Assembly (NCBI GenBank): GCA_020638905.1
Contig: JACKHP010000001.1
Location: 186,001-250,000, forward strand
Reading direction: 5' to 3'
Length of the DNA: 64,000 nt
Source of the DNA: Planctomycetota bacterium
Lineage (GTDB): Bacteria > Planctomycetota > B15-G4
Shown here in pieces: positions 24,058-31,162 of the stretch (position 1 is its first letter; each line of letters opens with the position of its first letter). The translations under genes were made by a program, and so were the position numbers. The notes below the pieces were generated by a model. That model saw only the letters and a list, made by a program, of their open reading frames with translations, did not search any database and was not told the origin of the DNA.

Positions 24058-25887
24058 ATGAACGTCTCCCGACATCAGGTCTCGCTCGGAGCGCTGGCTC
24101 TCGTCCTCTGCCTCGCGCTTCCCATGGGCGTCCTGAGTCTCTTCTCGCCCGCGACCACCGGCGATCAGATCGACGGCGCGGATGCGATCTTCGTCGCACG
24201 CGTGAAGTCCCAGCAGGTCGTGACCGACTCCGGGTTGCAGACCGTGATCGAGCTGGCTGTCGAGAAGCGTGTCTCGGGCGACACGCTGCCCGCCGTGGTG
24301 ACGCTCACGATCGACGGGCGCCCTGCGGTCGACGTGGGTGACCTCGTGATCGCGATGGTGGGGTTCGGCCCCGACGAGGTGCTCGGCTTCTACCACCTGC
24401 AGAAAGACCCGCGCACGCTCCAGTACGACGTCGTCACGCCGCTCACGGGCCTGTACTCGCTCGGCGTGTCCGACCTGCCTCCGGTGCCGTGGGCACTGTT
24501 CGAGAAGGTCATCCACGTGCGTCGCGGCGAGGCCAGCATCGACACCCTCGACGGCTACCTGCCGGGTGACGAGGGCGGCGACCAGGGCACCGACGGCGGC
24601 GACGTGAACGAGCTGATCGGTCCCGACGGCTACGAGCCGAACGACGACCTGGCGTCGGCCACGCCGGTGTTCCCGGGTCCCCCGAAGGTCGTGACCGGCA
24701 ACCCGCTGCTCGTGACGGGCCTCTCGCTGACGCAGGGTGACGTCGACTTCTTCGGCTTCGACGGTCCGGGTCTGACGATCCTGCATGCCGAGACGCAGTT
24801 CCCCGAAGGCGTGACGGGCAACGACCTCGACTCGCTCATGGGCCTGTTCGACGCGTCCAACGGCGACCTGCTCGCCGTCGACGACGACTCGGGCAAGGGC
24901 AAGCTGTCGCGCCTGACGATCCCGCTCGAGTTCACCGGTCCGTACGCGGTGGGCGTCGAGAGCGCGCCGGACACGAACCTCGACTTCGCCGGCGACGAGG
25001 GTACCACCACCGGTGAGTACACCCTGTCGCTCGAGCTCGAGAAGGCCTCGTACCTCTCCAACCAGAGCGATCGCATCGCGGGCGTCAGCCCCGACGGCAC
25101 GTTCATCGAGGACTTCGTCGGCTTCAAGAAGGTGGGTGGCATCGACGTGCTGCGCGTGGGCGTGCCGGCCGACGGCTGGGGTGTGCGCTTCGACGTCCAG
25201 TCGCCGAAGGGCGTGACGAGCGTCTTCGGCGGTGCGGGCGACCAGCTCGACGATCCGGGCTTCGACACCGAGCCGCAGCAGCTCTCCTTCGAGCTGGGTC
25301 CGTTCGTCGACAGCAACGGCTTCAACCGTTCGGGCTTCGCCAAGTCGATCGTCCTGATTCCGAACAGCGTCGTCGATCGCGAAGGTCTGCTCGTCCGCAC
25401 GCAGTACTCGGTGAGCAAGAACCAGAGCGTCATCCGCGGCTACCTGATCCTGCAGGGTGCCTCGCGCGCCCGGCTCGAGAACATCAGCTACCAGCGTGTG
25501 ATGGACGTCGACCTCTTCGGCACGGGTGCCGACACGTTCTACTGGAGCTCGCCGACCGGCAAGACGGTGCGCAGCTTCCCGGTCGACACGAACACGGTGG
25601 TGGGCGAGGTCACCGATCCGGCGACCACGACGGGCATCGTCACGGGCGACATGCAGTTCGCCTTCACGGTCGACCGCGGTGACGCCATCGGCTTCGAAGA
25701 CCTGCGGGCCTATCCGATGGCCTTCTCGCTCGTGACCGACTTCGTGAGCAAGGACGACGCGGTCCAGTCGGTGGTCCAGAACCTCAAGGTCGAGGACATC
25801 GAGACCTGGGTCGTGGCCGTCGACCAGGATCCCGACACCGGCCTGTACAGCGCCTTCGGCGCGGGTCTGGGAGTGCGGCGCCTGTAG
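24058..25887 (+). CDS. Secreted protein with a PPC (pre-peptidase C-terminal) domain
   Basis: This 609-residue exported protein has a signal sequence in the first 30 residues (SLGALALVLCLALPMGVLS). Residues about 190-330 match a bacterial PPC domain: DGYEPNDDLASATP, then GDVDFFGFDGPG, and a closing GEYTLSLEL strand. PPC domains are beta-sandwich accessory modules of secreted enzymes. No protease or other catalytic motif is visible. The N-terminal 150 residues and the C-terminal 280 (TFYWSSPTGKTVRSF, VSKDDAVQSVVQNLKVED) are not recognised. The gene stands alone, with an AT-richer leader and two strong hairpins after it. Its codons are a little less GC-rich than its neighbours'. Confidence 0.72.
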   Translation: MNVSRHQVSLGALALVLCLALPMGVLSLFSPATTGDQIDGADAIFVARVKSQQVVTDSGLQTVIELAVEKRVSGDTLPAVVTLTIDGRPAVDVGDLVIAMVGFGPDEVLGFYHLQKDPRTLQYDVVTPLTGLYSLGVSDLPPVPWALFEKVIHVRRGEASIDTLDGYLPGDEGGDQGTDGGDVNELIGPDGYEPNDDLASATPVFPGPPKVVTGNPLLVTGLSLTQGDVDFFGFDGPGLTILHAETQFPEGVTGNDLDSLMGLFDASNGDLLAVDDDSGKGKLSRLTIPLEFTGPYAVGVESAPDTNLDFAGDEGTTTGEYTLSLELEKASYLSNQSDRIAGVSPDGTFIEDFVGFKKVGGIDVLRVGVPADGWGVRFDVQSPKGVTSVFGGAGDQLDDPGFDTEPQQLSFELGPFVDSNGFNRSGFAKSIVLIPNSVVDREGLLVRTQYSVSKNQSVIRGYLILQGASRARLENISYQRVMDVDLFGTGADTFYWSSPTGKTVRSFPVDTNTVVGEVTDPATTTGIVTGDMQFAFTVDRGDAIGFEDLRAYPMAFSLVTDFVSKDDAVQSVVQNLKVEDIETWVVAVDQDPDTGLYSAFGAGLGVRRL

Positions 25888-25900
25888 GACGGAGCCACAC

Positions 25901-25916
25901 GGGGCCGAACGGCCCC
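25901..25916 (+). terminator. Small GC hairpin
   Basis: GGGGCC (25901-25906), loop GAAC, GGCCCC (25911-25916): a perfect 6-bp stem 13 bases after the stop of the PPC-domain gene. Confidence 0.5.
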
Positions 25917-25921
25917 CGAGA

Positions 25922-25972
25922 CCGAGGTCCCGTCCGGCACCCCCTCGCGGGGGAGGCCGGGCGGGACCTCGG
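25922..25972 (+). terminator. Long hairpin terminator
   Basis: CCGAGGTCCCG (25922-25932) pairs with CGGGACCTCGG (25962-25972). The stem continues through a G-U pair into CCGGC/GCCGG and ends in CCCCC-TCGC-GGGGG. It is one of the strongest foldbacks in the window. No U-tract follows. Confidence 0.65.
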
Positions 25973-26051
25973 GCGTTCGAGGGCCGACCCGGCGAACACC
26001 CGCCGGCCTCCCGGACGTGCGAGGGGCTCCCCGGGCGTGGGCGACCTTGCG

Positions 26052-26086
26052 AGCTTATGCGCAAGTCTGTAGCTTCATGCGCATGA
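26052..26086 (+). promoter_or_regulatory. Repeated ATGCGCA box before the Rid/argR operon (possible operator)
   Basis: AGCTTATGCGCA (26052-26063) and AGCTTCATGCGCA (26071-26083) are near-identical. Each is centred on the palindrome TGCGCA, and the centres are 20 bases apart, about two helical turns. The second is extended to the perfect palindrome CATGCGCATG (26076-26085). They cover the start codon of the Rid gene. Because argR is the second gene, autoregulation by ArgR is a natural guess, but the sequence does not match the classical E. coli ARG box. Confidence 0.4.
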
Positions 26087-26520
26087 CCAACGCTCCGCGA
26101 ACGATCGAGGCCGTGCTGCCCGCGGGCTGGCCGCGTCCCAAGGGCTACGCCAACGCCCTGCGGGTGCCGGCGGGGCACGACCTGCTCGTCCTCGCCGGGC
26201 AGATCGGGTGGGACGAGCACGAACGCATCGTGGGCGCGGGCTTCGTCGATCAGTTCCGGCAGGCGCTGCGCAACGTGCTCACGCTCGTGCAGGCCGCCGG
26301 CGGTCGGGCCGAGGACATCGTGCGCCTGACGATGTTCTGTGCCGATCGGCGCGCCTACCTCGGTGCGCTGCCCGAGGTGGGGGCCGCCTATCGCGAGGTG
26401 CTCGGACGGCACTATCCCGCGATGAGCCTGGTCGAGGTCGCGGCGCTCGTCGAGGACGGCGCGCTGATCGAGATCGAGGCGACCGCCGCGCTGGCGCCTC
26501 GCGGGGCGCACGGAGCCTGA
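26083..26520 (+). CDS. Rid family (YjgF/UK114) protein lacking the deaminase arginine
   Basis: This is a 145-residue cytosolic protein of the chorismate-mutase-like trimeric Rid fold. It starts with the family pattern LPAGWPRPKGYANALRV and ends in AMSLVEVAALVEDGALIEIEA. In RidA the equivalent stretch is VEVARLP, where the Arg is needed to hydrolyse reactive enamine/imine intermediates. Here this Arg is Ala, so it is more likely one of the non-RidA subgroups with another role. The alternative ATG at 26077 would add two residues. There is no Shine-Dalgarno, so translation may be leaderless. argR starts two bases after the stop, which links it to amino-acid metabolism by context only. Confidence 0.82.
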   Translation: MTNAPRTIEAVLPAGWPRPKGYANALRVPAGHDLLVLAGQIGWDEHERIVGAGFVDQFRQALRNVLTLVQAAGGRAEDIVRLTMFCADRRAYLGALPEVGAAYREVLGRHYPAMSLVEVAALVEDGALIEIEATAALAPRGAHGA

Positions 26521-26521
26521 G

Positions 26522-26992
26522 ATGCCGAGGAGCAGCCGCAGCCGACAGGACGAACGTCGCCAGGTGCTCAAGACGCTCCTGCGTCGGCGACGCGCCCGCA
26601 CCCAGGAGGGGCTCGTCGAGGCCCTGCGCGAGAAGGGCTTCGAGATCACGCAGTCGAGCCTGAGCCGCGACCTCGTGCACATCGGGGCGCGCAAGGTCGA
26701 CGGTGCGTATCGCATGCCCAGCGAGGACGACGAGCTCGAGGACGACGAGCAGGCCTACCCGACGCTCTCCGAGCTGCAGCCGTTCGTGCGCTCGGTGCGT
26801 CCGGCGGGGCCCAACCTGCTCGTGGTCGCCACCCGTCCGGGCCTGGCCCAGACCGTGGCGCTGGCCCTCGACTCGATGGCCATGCCCGAGCTGATCGGCA
26901 CCATCGCCGGCGACGACACGGTCTTCGTGGCCATGCCCAACCGCCGGGCTCAGCGCAGCCTCGAGCGGCGCTTCGACAGTCTCTTCAAGTAG
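26522..26992 (+). CDS. argR: Arginine repressor ArgR
   Basis: The 156-residue protein has the ArgR layout. A winged helix-turn-helix (residues about 8-70) contains RRARTQEGLVEALREKGFEITQSSLSRDL, equivalent to the SR-DL recognition helix region of ArgR. An acidic hinge follows, then the C-terminal arginine-binding trimerisation domain (about 85-156) with LVVATRPGLAQTVALALD and the IGTIAGDDT loop whose Asp pair binds L-arginine. ArgR represses arginine biosynthesis and controls catabolism as an arginine-dependent hexamer. It has a GGAG Shine-Dalgarno at 26512-26515 and lies directly behind a Rid gene. No arginine-pathway gene is in the window. Confidence 0.92.
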   Translation: MPRSSRSRQDERRQVLKTLLRRRRARTQEGLVEALREKGFEITQSSLSRDLVHIGARKVDGAYRMPSEDDELEDDEQAYPTLSELQPFVRSVRPAGPNLLVVATRPGLAQTVALALDSMAMPELIGTIAGDDTVFVAMPNRRAQRSLERRFDSLFK

Positions 26993-27015
26993 GCGGCCCG
27001 CTCCGGGACCTGCCT

Positions 27016-27030
27016 GGGGAAGGCGTCCCC
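27016..27030 (+). terminator. Weak hairpin after argR
   Basis: GGGGA-AGGCG-TCCCC, a 5-bp stem about 25 bases after the argR stop. It is short and has no T-run, so it is only a possible terminator. The rest of 27031-27227 is a leader for the cyclase gene, with a second small inverted repeat GGGAC/GTCCC at 27196-27214. Confidence 0.3.
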
Positions 27031-27227
27031 CTGCGAAATCGGGCCCGCCGGGGGGGATCGGAGGCCGATCGGGACCGCCGCGGAGCGATGCGACGCGAGG
27101 GAACTCGGCGAAGCGGAATCTCAAGTCCGGAGCGCATCGAGGCCGAGAAAGACGGGCACAACGATCGGATCCGGAGAGGGGCGAGAGCTTCCCGTGGGAC
27201 CCGATCACCGTCCCCGAGATCGGCACG

Positions 27228-28160
27228 ATGAAGACCCAGAGCACGATCCTGCTCGTCGACGACGAGCGCACCGTTCGCAAGGTCTACGAGGTGGTGCTCA
27301 CGAAGGCCGGCTTCGAGGTCCACACGGCCGACAACGGTGTGCAGGCGCTCGAGATGCTGCAGCCGGGTCATCCGTACGACATGGTCATCTCCGACCTGAA
27401 CATGCCGAAGATGGACGGCAACGCGCTCGTGAGCGAGATGCGTGCCACGCCGCGCCTGGCGATGCTGCCGCTGCTCATGCTGACCGCCAGCGAGGAGCAG
27501 GACGACTGTCTCGAGAACCTCGGCGCCGGCGTGTCCGACTACGTCGTCAAGAGCCGCAAGGGCAGCGAGGAGCTGCTGGCGCGCGTCGCGAACCTGACGC
27601 GCATGAAGCGCCTGCAGGACGAGGTCGAACGCGCGTCGCGCACCGACGCGCTCACCAGCCTGAGCAACCGCCGCCACGGCTGCGAGCGCCTCGAGGAGGA
27701 GATCGAGCGCGCACGTCGCTACGGACGCGACCTGGCCGTGGCGCTGATCGACATCGACCACTTCAAGCGCATCAACGACACGCTCGGCCACCACGCGGGA
27801 GACGACGTGCTCGTCGCCGTGTCCGCCTCGCTGGCGGGCATCTCGCGCCAGTCCGATTGCGTGATCCGGTGGGGCGGCGAGGAGTTCCTGTTCGTGTTCC
27901 CCGAGACCGACGGCGACGAGGCCGCCGCCATCGTCGAGCGCTTCCGCCAGCACCTGCAGGACAACCCGATCCACGTCTCGGCCGGCGACGGGACCGACGT
28001 GCCGGTCACGATCTCGGGCGGCGTCTCGGAGCTGCAGATCGGCGACACGCTCGAATCGCTCGTCGACCGCGCCGACAAGGGCCTCTACGAGGCCAAGGAA
28101 GGCGGCCGCAACCGCCTCCTCATGTGGCAGGACGACCACTTCGTGCTGGTCACCGCCTGA
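27228..28160 (+). CDS. Response regulator diguanylate cyclase (REC-GGDEF)
   Basis: In this 310-residue protein, residues 1-125 are a receiver domain with the acidic pair D11/D12 and phosphoacceptor D56 in VISDLNMPKMDG. Residues about 135-305 are a GGDEF domain with the active signature GGEEF (216-220) and the inhibitory I-site RQSD (207-210), exactly five residues before it. It should make cyclic di-GMP from two GTP when phosphorylated (PleD/WspR-like) and be product-inhibited. No histidine kinase is nearby. Cyclic di-GMP would fit control of the polysaccharide locus in this window, but nothing in the sequence shows that link. Confidence 0.94.
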   Translation: MKTQSTILLVDDERTVRKVYEVVLTKAGFEVHTADNGVQALEMLQPGHPYDMVISDLNMPKMDGNALVSEMRATPRLAMLPLLMLTASEEQDDCLENLGAGVSDYVVKSRKGSEELLARVANLTRMKRLQDEVERASRTDALTSLSNRRHGCERLEEEIERARRYGRDLAVALIDIDHFKRINDTLGHHAGDDVLVAVSASLAGISRQSDCVIRWGGEEFLFVFPETDGDEAAAIVERFRQHLQDNPIHVSAGDGTDVPVTISGGVSELQIGDTLESLVDRADKGLYEAKEGGRNRLLMWQDDHFVLVTA

Positions 28161-28203
28161 CGGGACGGGCGCGCGCGGCGTCGTGAGGCGTGGCGTGCGG
28201 TGC

Positions 28204-28222
28204 GCGCCGGCGCGGCCGGCGC
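28204..28222. terminator. Hairpin between convergent genes
   Basis: GCGCCGGC (28204-28211), loop GCG, GCCGGCGC (28215-28222): a perfect 8-bp stem placed between the 3' ends of the cyclase and lipoprotein genes, so it may serve both. Confidence 0.5.
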
Positions 28223-28230
28223 ATCGGCCG

Positions 28231-29109
28231 TCAGCCGTCGGCCGGCGGCCCCACCTCGACGGGGAGCAGGTCGCTCAGGTACCCCGACGGACGCATGGTG
28301 TTCCAGGCCTGGAGCGGGACGGGCGATCCGTCGGGCAGGCCGAGGCGCAGGTCGAGCGCGTACGAGTCGCCCAGTTCGGGCGAACCGCGCGCGACCTTGG
28401 CCAGCAGGACGTCGAAGGCGCCGGTGCACGTCACGGGCACGCGCTCCTCGCGCGTCTCGCCGGGTGGCGGGGCCGGAGCGTCGACCACGAGCCGTCCCTC
28501 GAACCAGACCCGCACGCGCCCGCGATGGCGCACGTGCAGCACCGCGTCGACGTCGGGATACGAGGCTGGATCGTGGGCGTCCTGGTCGGGCAGCGGCGAG
28601 CGGTGCACGAGGGTGAAGAAGTAGGCCGACGCCGGACCCGTGCGGTCCTTGACCAGCGCGTCGAGCGGGATGAAGTCGTCCGTGCTCGACATGCCGGCCC
28701 AGGTGCGCCGTCCCGCCTGGCGCTTGGTGTAGGTCTCGCGCAGTCCTTCCTCGTCGATCCAGGCATGCTCGAAGGGATGCTCGGCGTCGATGGTCCAGGA
28801 TCCGGCGTAGAGGCCCTTGGCGACCGGGGGTGCCCCCGTCGGGAAGGGCGCGAGCCGGGCCGCCGCCTCGCGGGCCGCGGCGCGCTCGGCCTGGGTCGCA
28901 GCGTCGGTCGCCTCGGTCGCGTCGGTCGGCGGCGTCGCCTCGGACGCGTCCGTCGCGGCGGGGTCGCCGGCGAGCTGGGTGCTCTCGGCGACCTGGGTGT
29001 CGTCAGCCGTCGGCTCGGCCGCGGACGTCGACGCCTCGCACGCGCCGAGCAGCAGCAGCGTCAGCGCGAACACGCGGGTCGCGCGCGATCTCTCTTCGGG
29101 AGCGTTCAT
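28231..29109 (-). CDS. Predicted lipoprotein, unknown function
   Basis: The protein has 292 residues. The first 24 form a lipoprotein signal with the lipobox LGAC (Cys24), so the mature protein should be anchored in a membrane. An Ala/Thr/Asp-rich linker (about 30-75) follows. The rest is a globular domain with VKDRTGPASAYFFTL, HVRHRGRVRVWFEGRLV and ALDLRLGLPDGSPVPLQAWN. The middle part resembles the carbohydrate-binding/PA14-like beta-sandwich pattern in which a body part and a 'pay-load' strand repeat, but I cannot name the family. It follows the TatD-like gene after 10 bases, with GAGG from the TatD stop region as ribosome site, so the two are probably one operon. Confidence 0.75.
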   Translation of the reverse strand: MNAPEERSRATRVFALTLLLLGACEASTSAAEPTADDTQVAESTQLAGDPAATDASEATPPTDATEATDAATQAERAAAREAAARLAPFPTGAPPVAKGLYAGSWTIDAEHPFEHAWIDEEGLRETYTKRQAGRRTWAGMSSTDDFIPLDALVKDRTGPASAYFFTLVHRSPLPDQDAHDPASYPDVDAVLHVRHRGRVRVWFEGRLVVDAPAPPPGETREERVPVTCTGAFDVLLAKVARGSPELGDSYALDLRLGLPDGSPVPLQAWNTMRPSGYLSDLLPVEVGPPADG

Positions 29110-29119
29110 CGCGCGGACC

Positions 29120-29944
29120 TCAGGCGGTCGCCGTCTCGAACAGGGGCGTCTCGACGAGGCGTCCCGACTGGCCGAAGAAGCGCACCGGGTTGTCCCACAC
29201 GAGGCGCTGCACGGTCTCCTCGTCGAAGCCCGACTGCTGCATGAGCACCGCGAGCTTCGGCACCGAGAGCGGATCGGACGGTCCCCAGTCGGCCGAGCTG
29301 TTCACGAGCATGCGGTCGGTGCCGAACTGCTTGAAGATCGCCACCGCGCGCTCGGGCGAGAGCTTGGTCACGGGATAGATCGTGAAGCCGCACCAGAAGC
29401 CCGCGTCGACCACCAGCTTGACCTGCTCTTCGGTGCAGTGGTCGATCTCGACCAGGTCGGGATCGATGCCGACGTCGCGGCAGTTCGCGATGAGGCGCTC
29501 GGTGCCCTCGAGCTTGTCGACGTGCGGCGTGTGCACGAGCACCGGCAGCCCGCGCTGCTTGGCCATCTCGAGCTGCGCGAGCACGACCTGCTCTTCGACG
29601 TCGTCGATGCTGTCGTATCCCACCTCGCCCAGGGCGCAGCACAGCGGGTGCTCGAGGTATCTCGGCAGCTCGGCCAGCACGCGTTCGCGGATCGCCTGGG
29701 TGTGCGCCTCCTTCGGGTTGAGCGCGAACGTGCAGTGGTAGGTGATGCCCGCCTTGGCCGCGCGCGTATGCTCGAAGTTCAGCAGGTGGTCGAAGTACTC
29801 GAGGCACGTCTCGGGGTGCTTGCGCTCGTGTCCCAGCCAGAACCCGCCCGGCTCGACGAGCGAGCGGATGCCCGCCGTCGCCATCTCGGCGTAGTCGCGC
29901 GTGTTGCGGGAGTACATGTGGATGTGGGGCTCGAAGATCTTCAT
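29120..29944 (-). CDS. TatD-like metal-dependent hydrolase (EboB-like)
   Basis: The 274-residue TIM-barrel amidohydrolase-type protein starts MKIFEPHIHMYSRNTRDYA, giving the HxH metal motif on strand 1. Later metal-ligand regions are ALGEVGYDS (Glu), VLVHTPH (His), EIDHCTEEQ (His) and NSSADWGPSDP (Asp). The opening and the segments EPGGFWLGHERKHPET and FALNPKEAHTQA resemble the TatD-like protein of ebo operons more than TatD DNase itself, but no other ebo gene is in the window. The substrate is unknown. A TAGAAT hexamer at 30012-30007 on the same strand could be its -10, giving a leader of about 55 bases. Confidence 0.78.
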   Translation of the reverse strand: MKIFEPHIHMYSRNTRDYAEMATAGIRSLVEPGGFWLGHERKHPETCLEYFDHLLNFEHTRAAKAGITYHCTFALNPKEAHTQAIRERVLAELPRYLEHPLCCALGEVGYDSIDDVEEQVVLAQLEMAKQRGLPVLVHTPHVDKLEGTERLIANCRDVGIDPDLVEIDHCTEEQVKLVVDAGFWCGFTIYPVTKLSPERAVAIFKQFGTDRMLVNSSADWGPSDPLSVPKLAVLMQQSGFDEETVQRLVWDNPVRFFGQSGRLVETPLFETATA

Positions 29945-30006
29945 CGGGGGCACCGGCGGGGGACGGGACGCGGCATCGGGTGCGCGGCAGCGAGGGAGGA
30001 CCCGGC

Positions 30007-30012
30007 ATTCTA
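30007..30012 (-). promoter_or_regulatory. Candidate -10 element (TAGAAT) for the TatD-like gene
   Basis: On the minus strand GTGTAGAATGCC overlaps the TAG stop codon of queG. It is flanked by the inverted repeat CCCGGC (30001-30006) / GCCGGG (30016-30021), which could at the same time act as a weak terminator for queG. Confidence 0.42.
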
Positions 30013-31089
30013 CACGCCGGGCGTGCGACCGTCGCTCGCAGGGCCGGGCCCGGGCGCTGGGACGCTGGCCGGCCCCGCGTTGTTGGCATCCCCGTCGCGG
30101 GATCGTGTGCGGCCGGCCCCGGCTCGGATCGCGGCCAGGTTGCGCAGCAGTCCGCCCTTGCGCGTGTGTGCCATCGGCGTGCGTCCGAAGTGGCGGCGGA
30201 ACGACTCGCGCGCCCGGGCTTCGATCTCGTCGAGCGTGAGCCGTCCCAGCTCGGGCCGCGGGACGAACGGCGCTTCGGGGATGACCGCGGGCACGGGTGC
30301 ATCCGCGCCCGCGGACGCGGACGTCGGCGCGGATCCCGACGCCGAGCGCGCGACGCGCCCGTCCCCGAAGGGACACGCGACGAGGCAGTCGTCGCAGCCG
30401 AACGCGTGGCCGTCGAGGCGCGCAGCCCACTCGGCGGGCAGCGCGCCGCGATGTTCGATGGTCCAGTACGAGAGGCACTTGCGCGCGTCGAGTCCGTGCG
30501 CGTCGAGCGCGCCGGTGGGACACGCGTCGACGCACGCGGTGCACGTGCCGCAGCGTCCGGCGGCAGGCGCGTCGGGTGCGATCTCGAGGTCGGTCACGAT
30601 CTCGCCCAGCAGCATCCACGGGCCGTGGTGCTCGTCGAGCAGGAGCGTGCTCCTGCCGATCCAGCCGAGGCCGGCGCGCGCGGCGAAGGCGCGCTCCTGC
30701 AGCGGCGCCGTGTCGACGCACACGCGGAACGTCGCGCGCGGGTGCTCGGCGGCGAGCGCGCCGACGACGCGCTGCAGTGCGGCGCGCAGCGTGCGGTGGT
30801 AGTCGTCCCCGCGGGCGTAGGCCGCGATGGCGCCCGTCCCGTCGCTGCGCGGATAGACGGCGCCGGCACACACGAGGCTGCGCGCGCCGGGCAGCAGCGT
30901 GCGCGGATCGGCGCGCGCCGCGGGCTCGCGCGCCATGTAGGCCAGCGACGCGTGACGTCCGGCGGCGACCCACGGACCGACGGCGTCGGGCACCGGCTCG
31001 GCGCCCGCGAACCCCGCCCGCGCGAAGCCCTGCCCGAGGACGAGCTGCCGCAGCCGCTCCTTCGCGTCGCCGTCGATTCGTCCCGTCAT
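30010..31089 (-). CDS. queG: Epoxyqueuosine reductase
   Basis: The 359-residue cytosolic enzyme reduces epoxyqueuosine to queuosine at tRNA position 34, using cobalamin and two 4Fe-4S clusters. Visible family marks are VDTAPLQERAFAARAGLGWIG (catalytic Asp region), the first cluster motif CGTCTACVDACPTGAL, the CLSYWTIEHRG segment and the second cluster motif CDDCLVACPF. The ATG at 31089 is chosen because the protein start aligns with the family. The last 45 residues are a disordered Gly/Pro/Ala tail. This is the last enzyme of queuosine synthesis; the earlier ones are not in the window. Confidence 0.93.
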   Translation of the reverse strand: MTGRIDGDAKERLRQLVLGQGFARAGFAGAEPVPDAVGPWVAAGRHASLAYMAREPAARADPRTLLPGARSLVCAGAVYPRSDGTGAIAAYARGDDYHRTLRAALQRVVGALAAEHPRATFRVCVDTAPLQERAFAARAGLGWIGRSTLLLDEHHGPWMLLGEIVTDLEIAPDAPAAGRCGTCTACVDACPTGALDAHGLDARKCLSYWTIEHRGALPAEWAARLDGHAFGCDDCLVACPFGDGRVARSASGSAPTSASAGADAPVPAVIPEAPFVPRPELGRLTLDEIEARARESFRRHFGRTPMAHTRKGGLLRNLAAIRAGAGRTRSRDGDANNAGPASVPAPGPGPASDGRTPGV

Positions 31090-31162
31090 GAGGCCCTTCG
31101 CAGGCGGGTACCATGCCTCGATCGCATCGCGGCCATCGTACGGCCGCCGGAGTCGTCGCCGC

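Noticed and set aside
28817..30802. Long plus-strand frame opposite the lipoprotein, TatD-like and queG genes
   Set aside because: No domain, and the minus-strand proteins have clear metal and Fe-S motifs.
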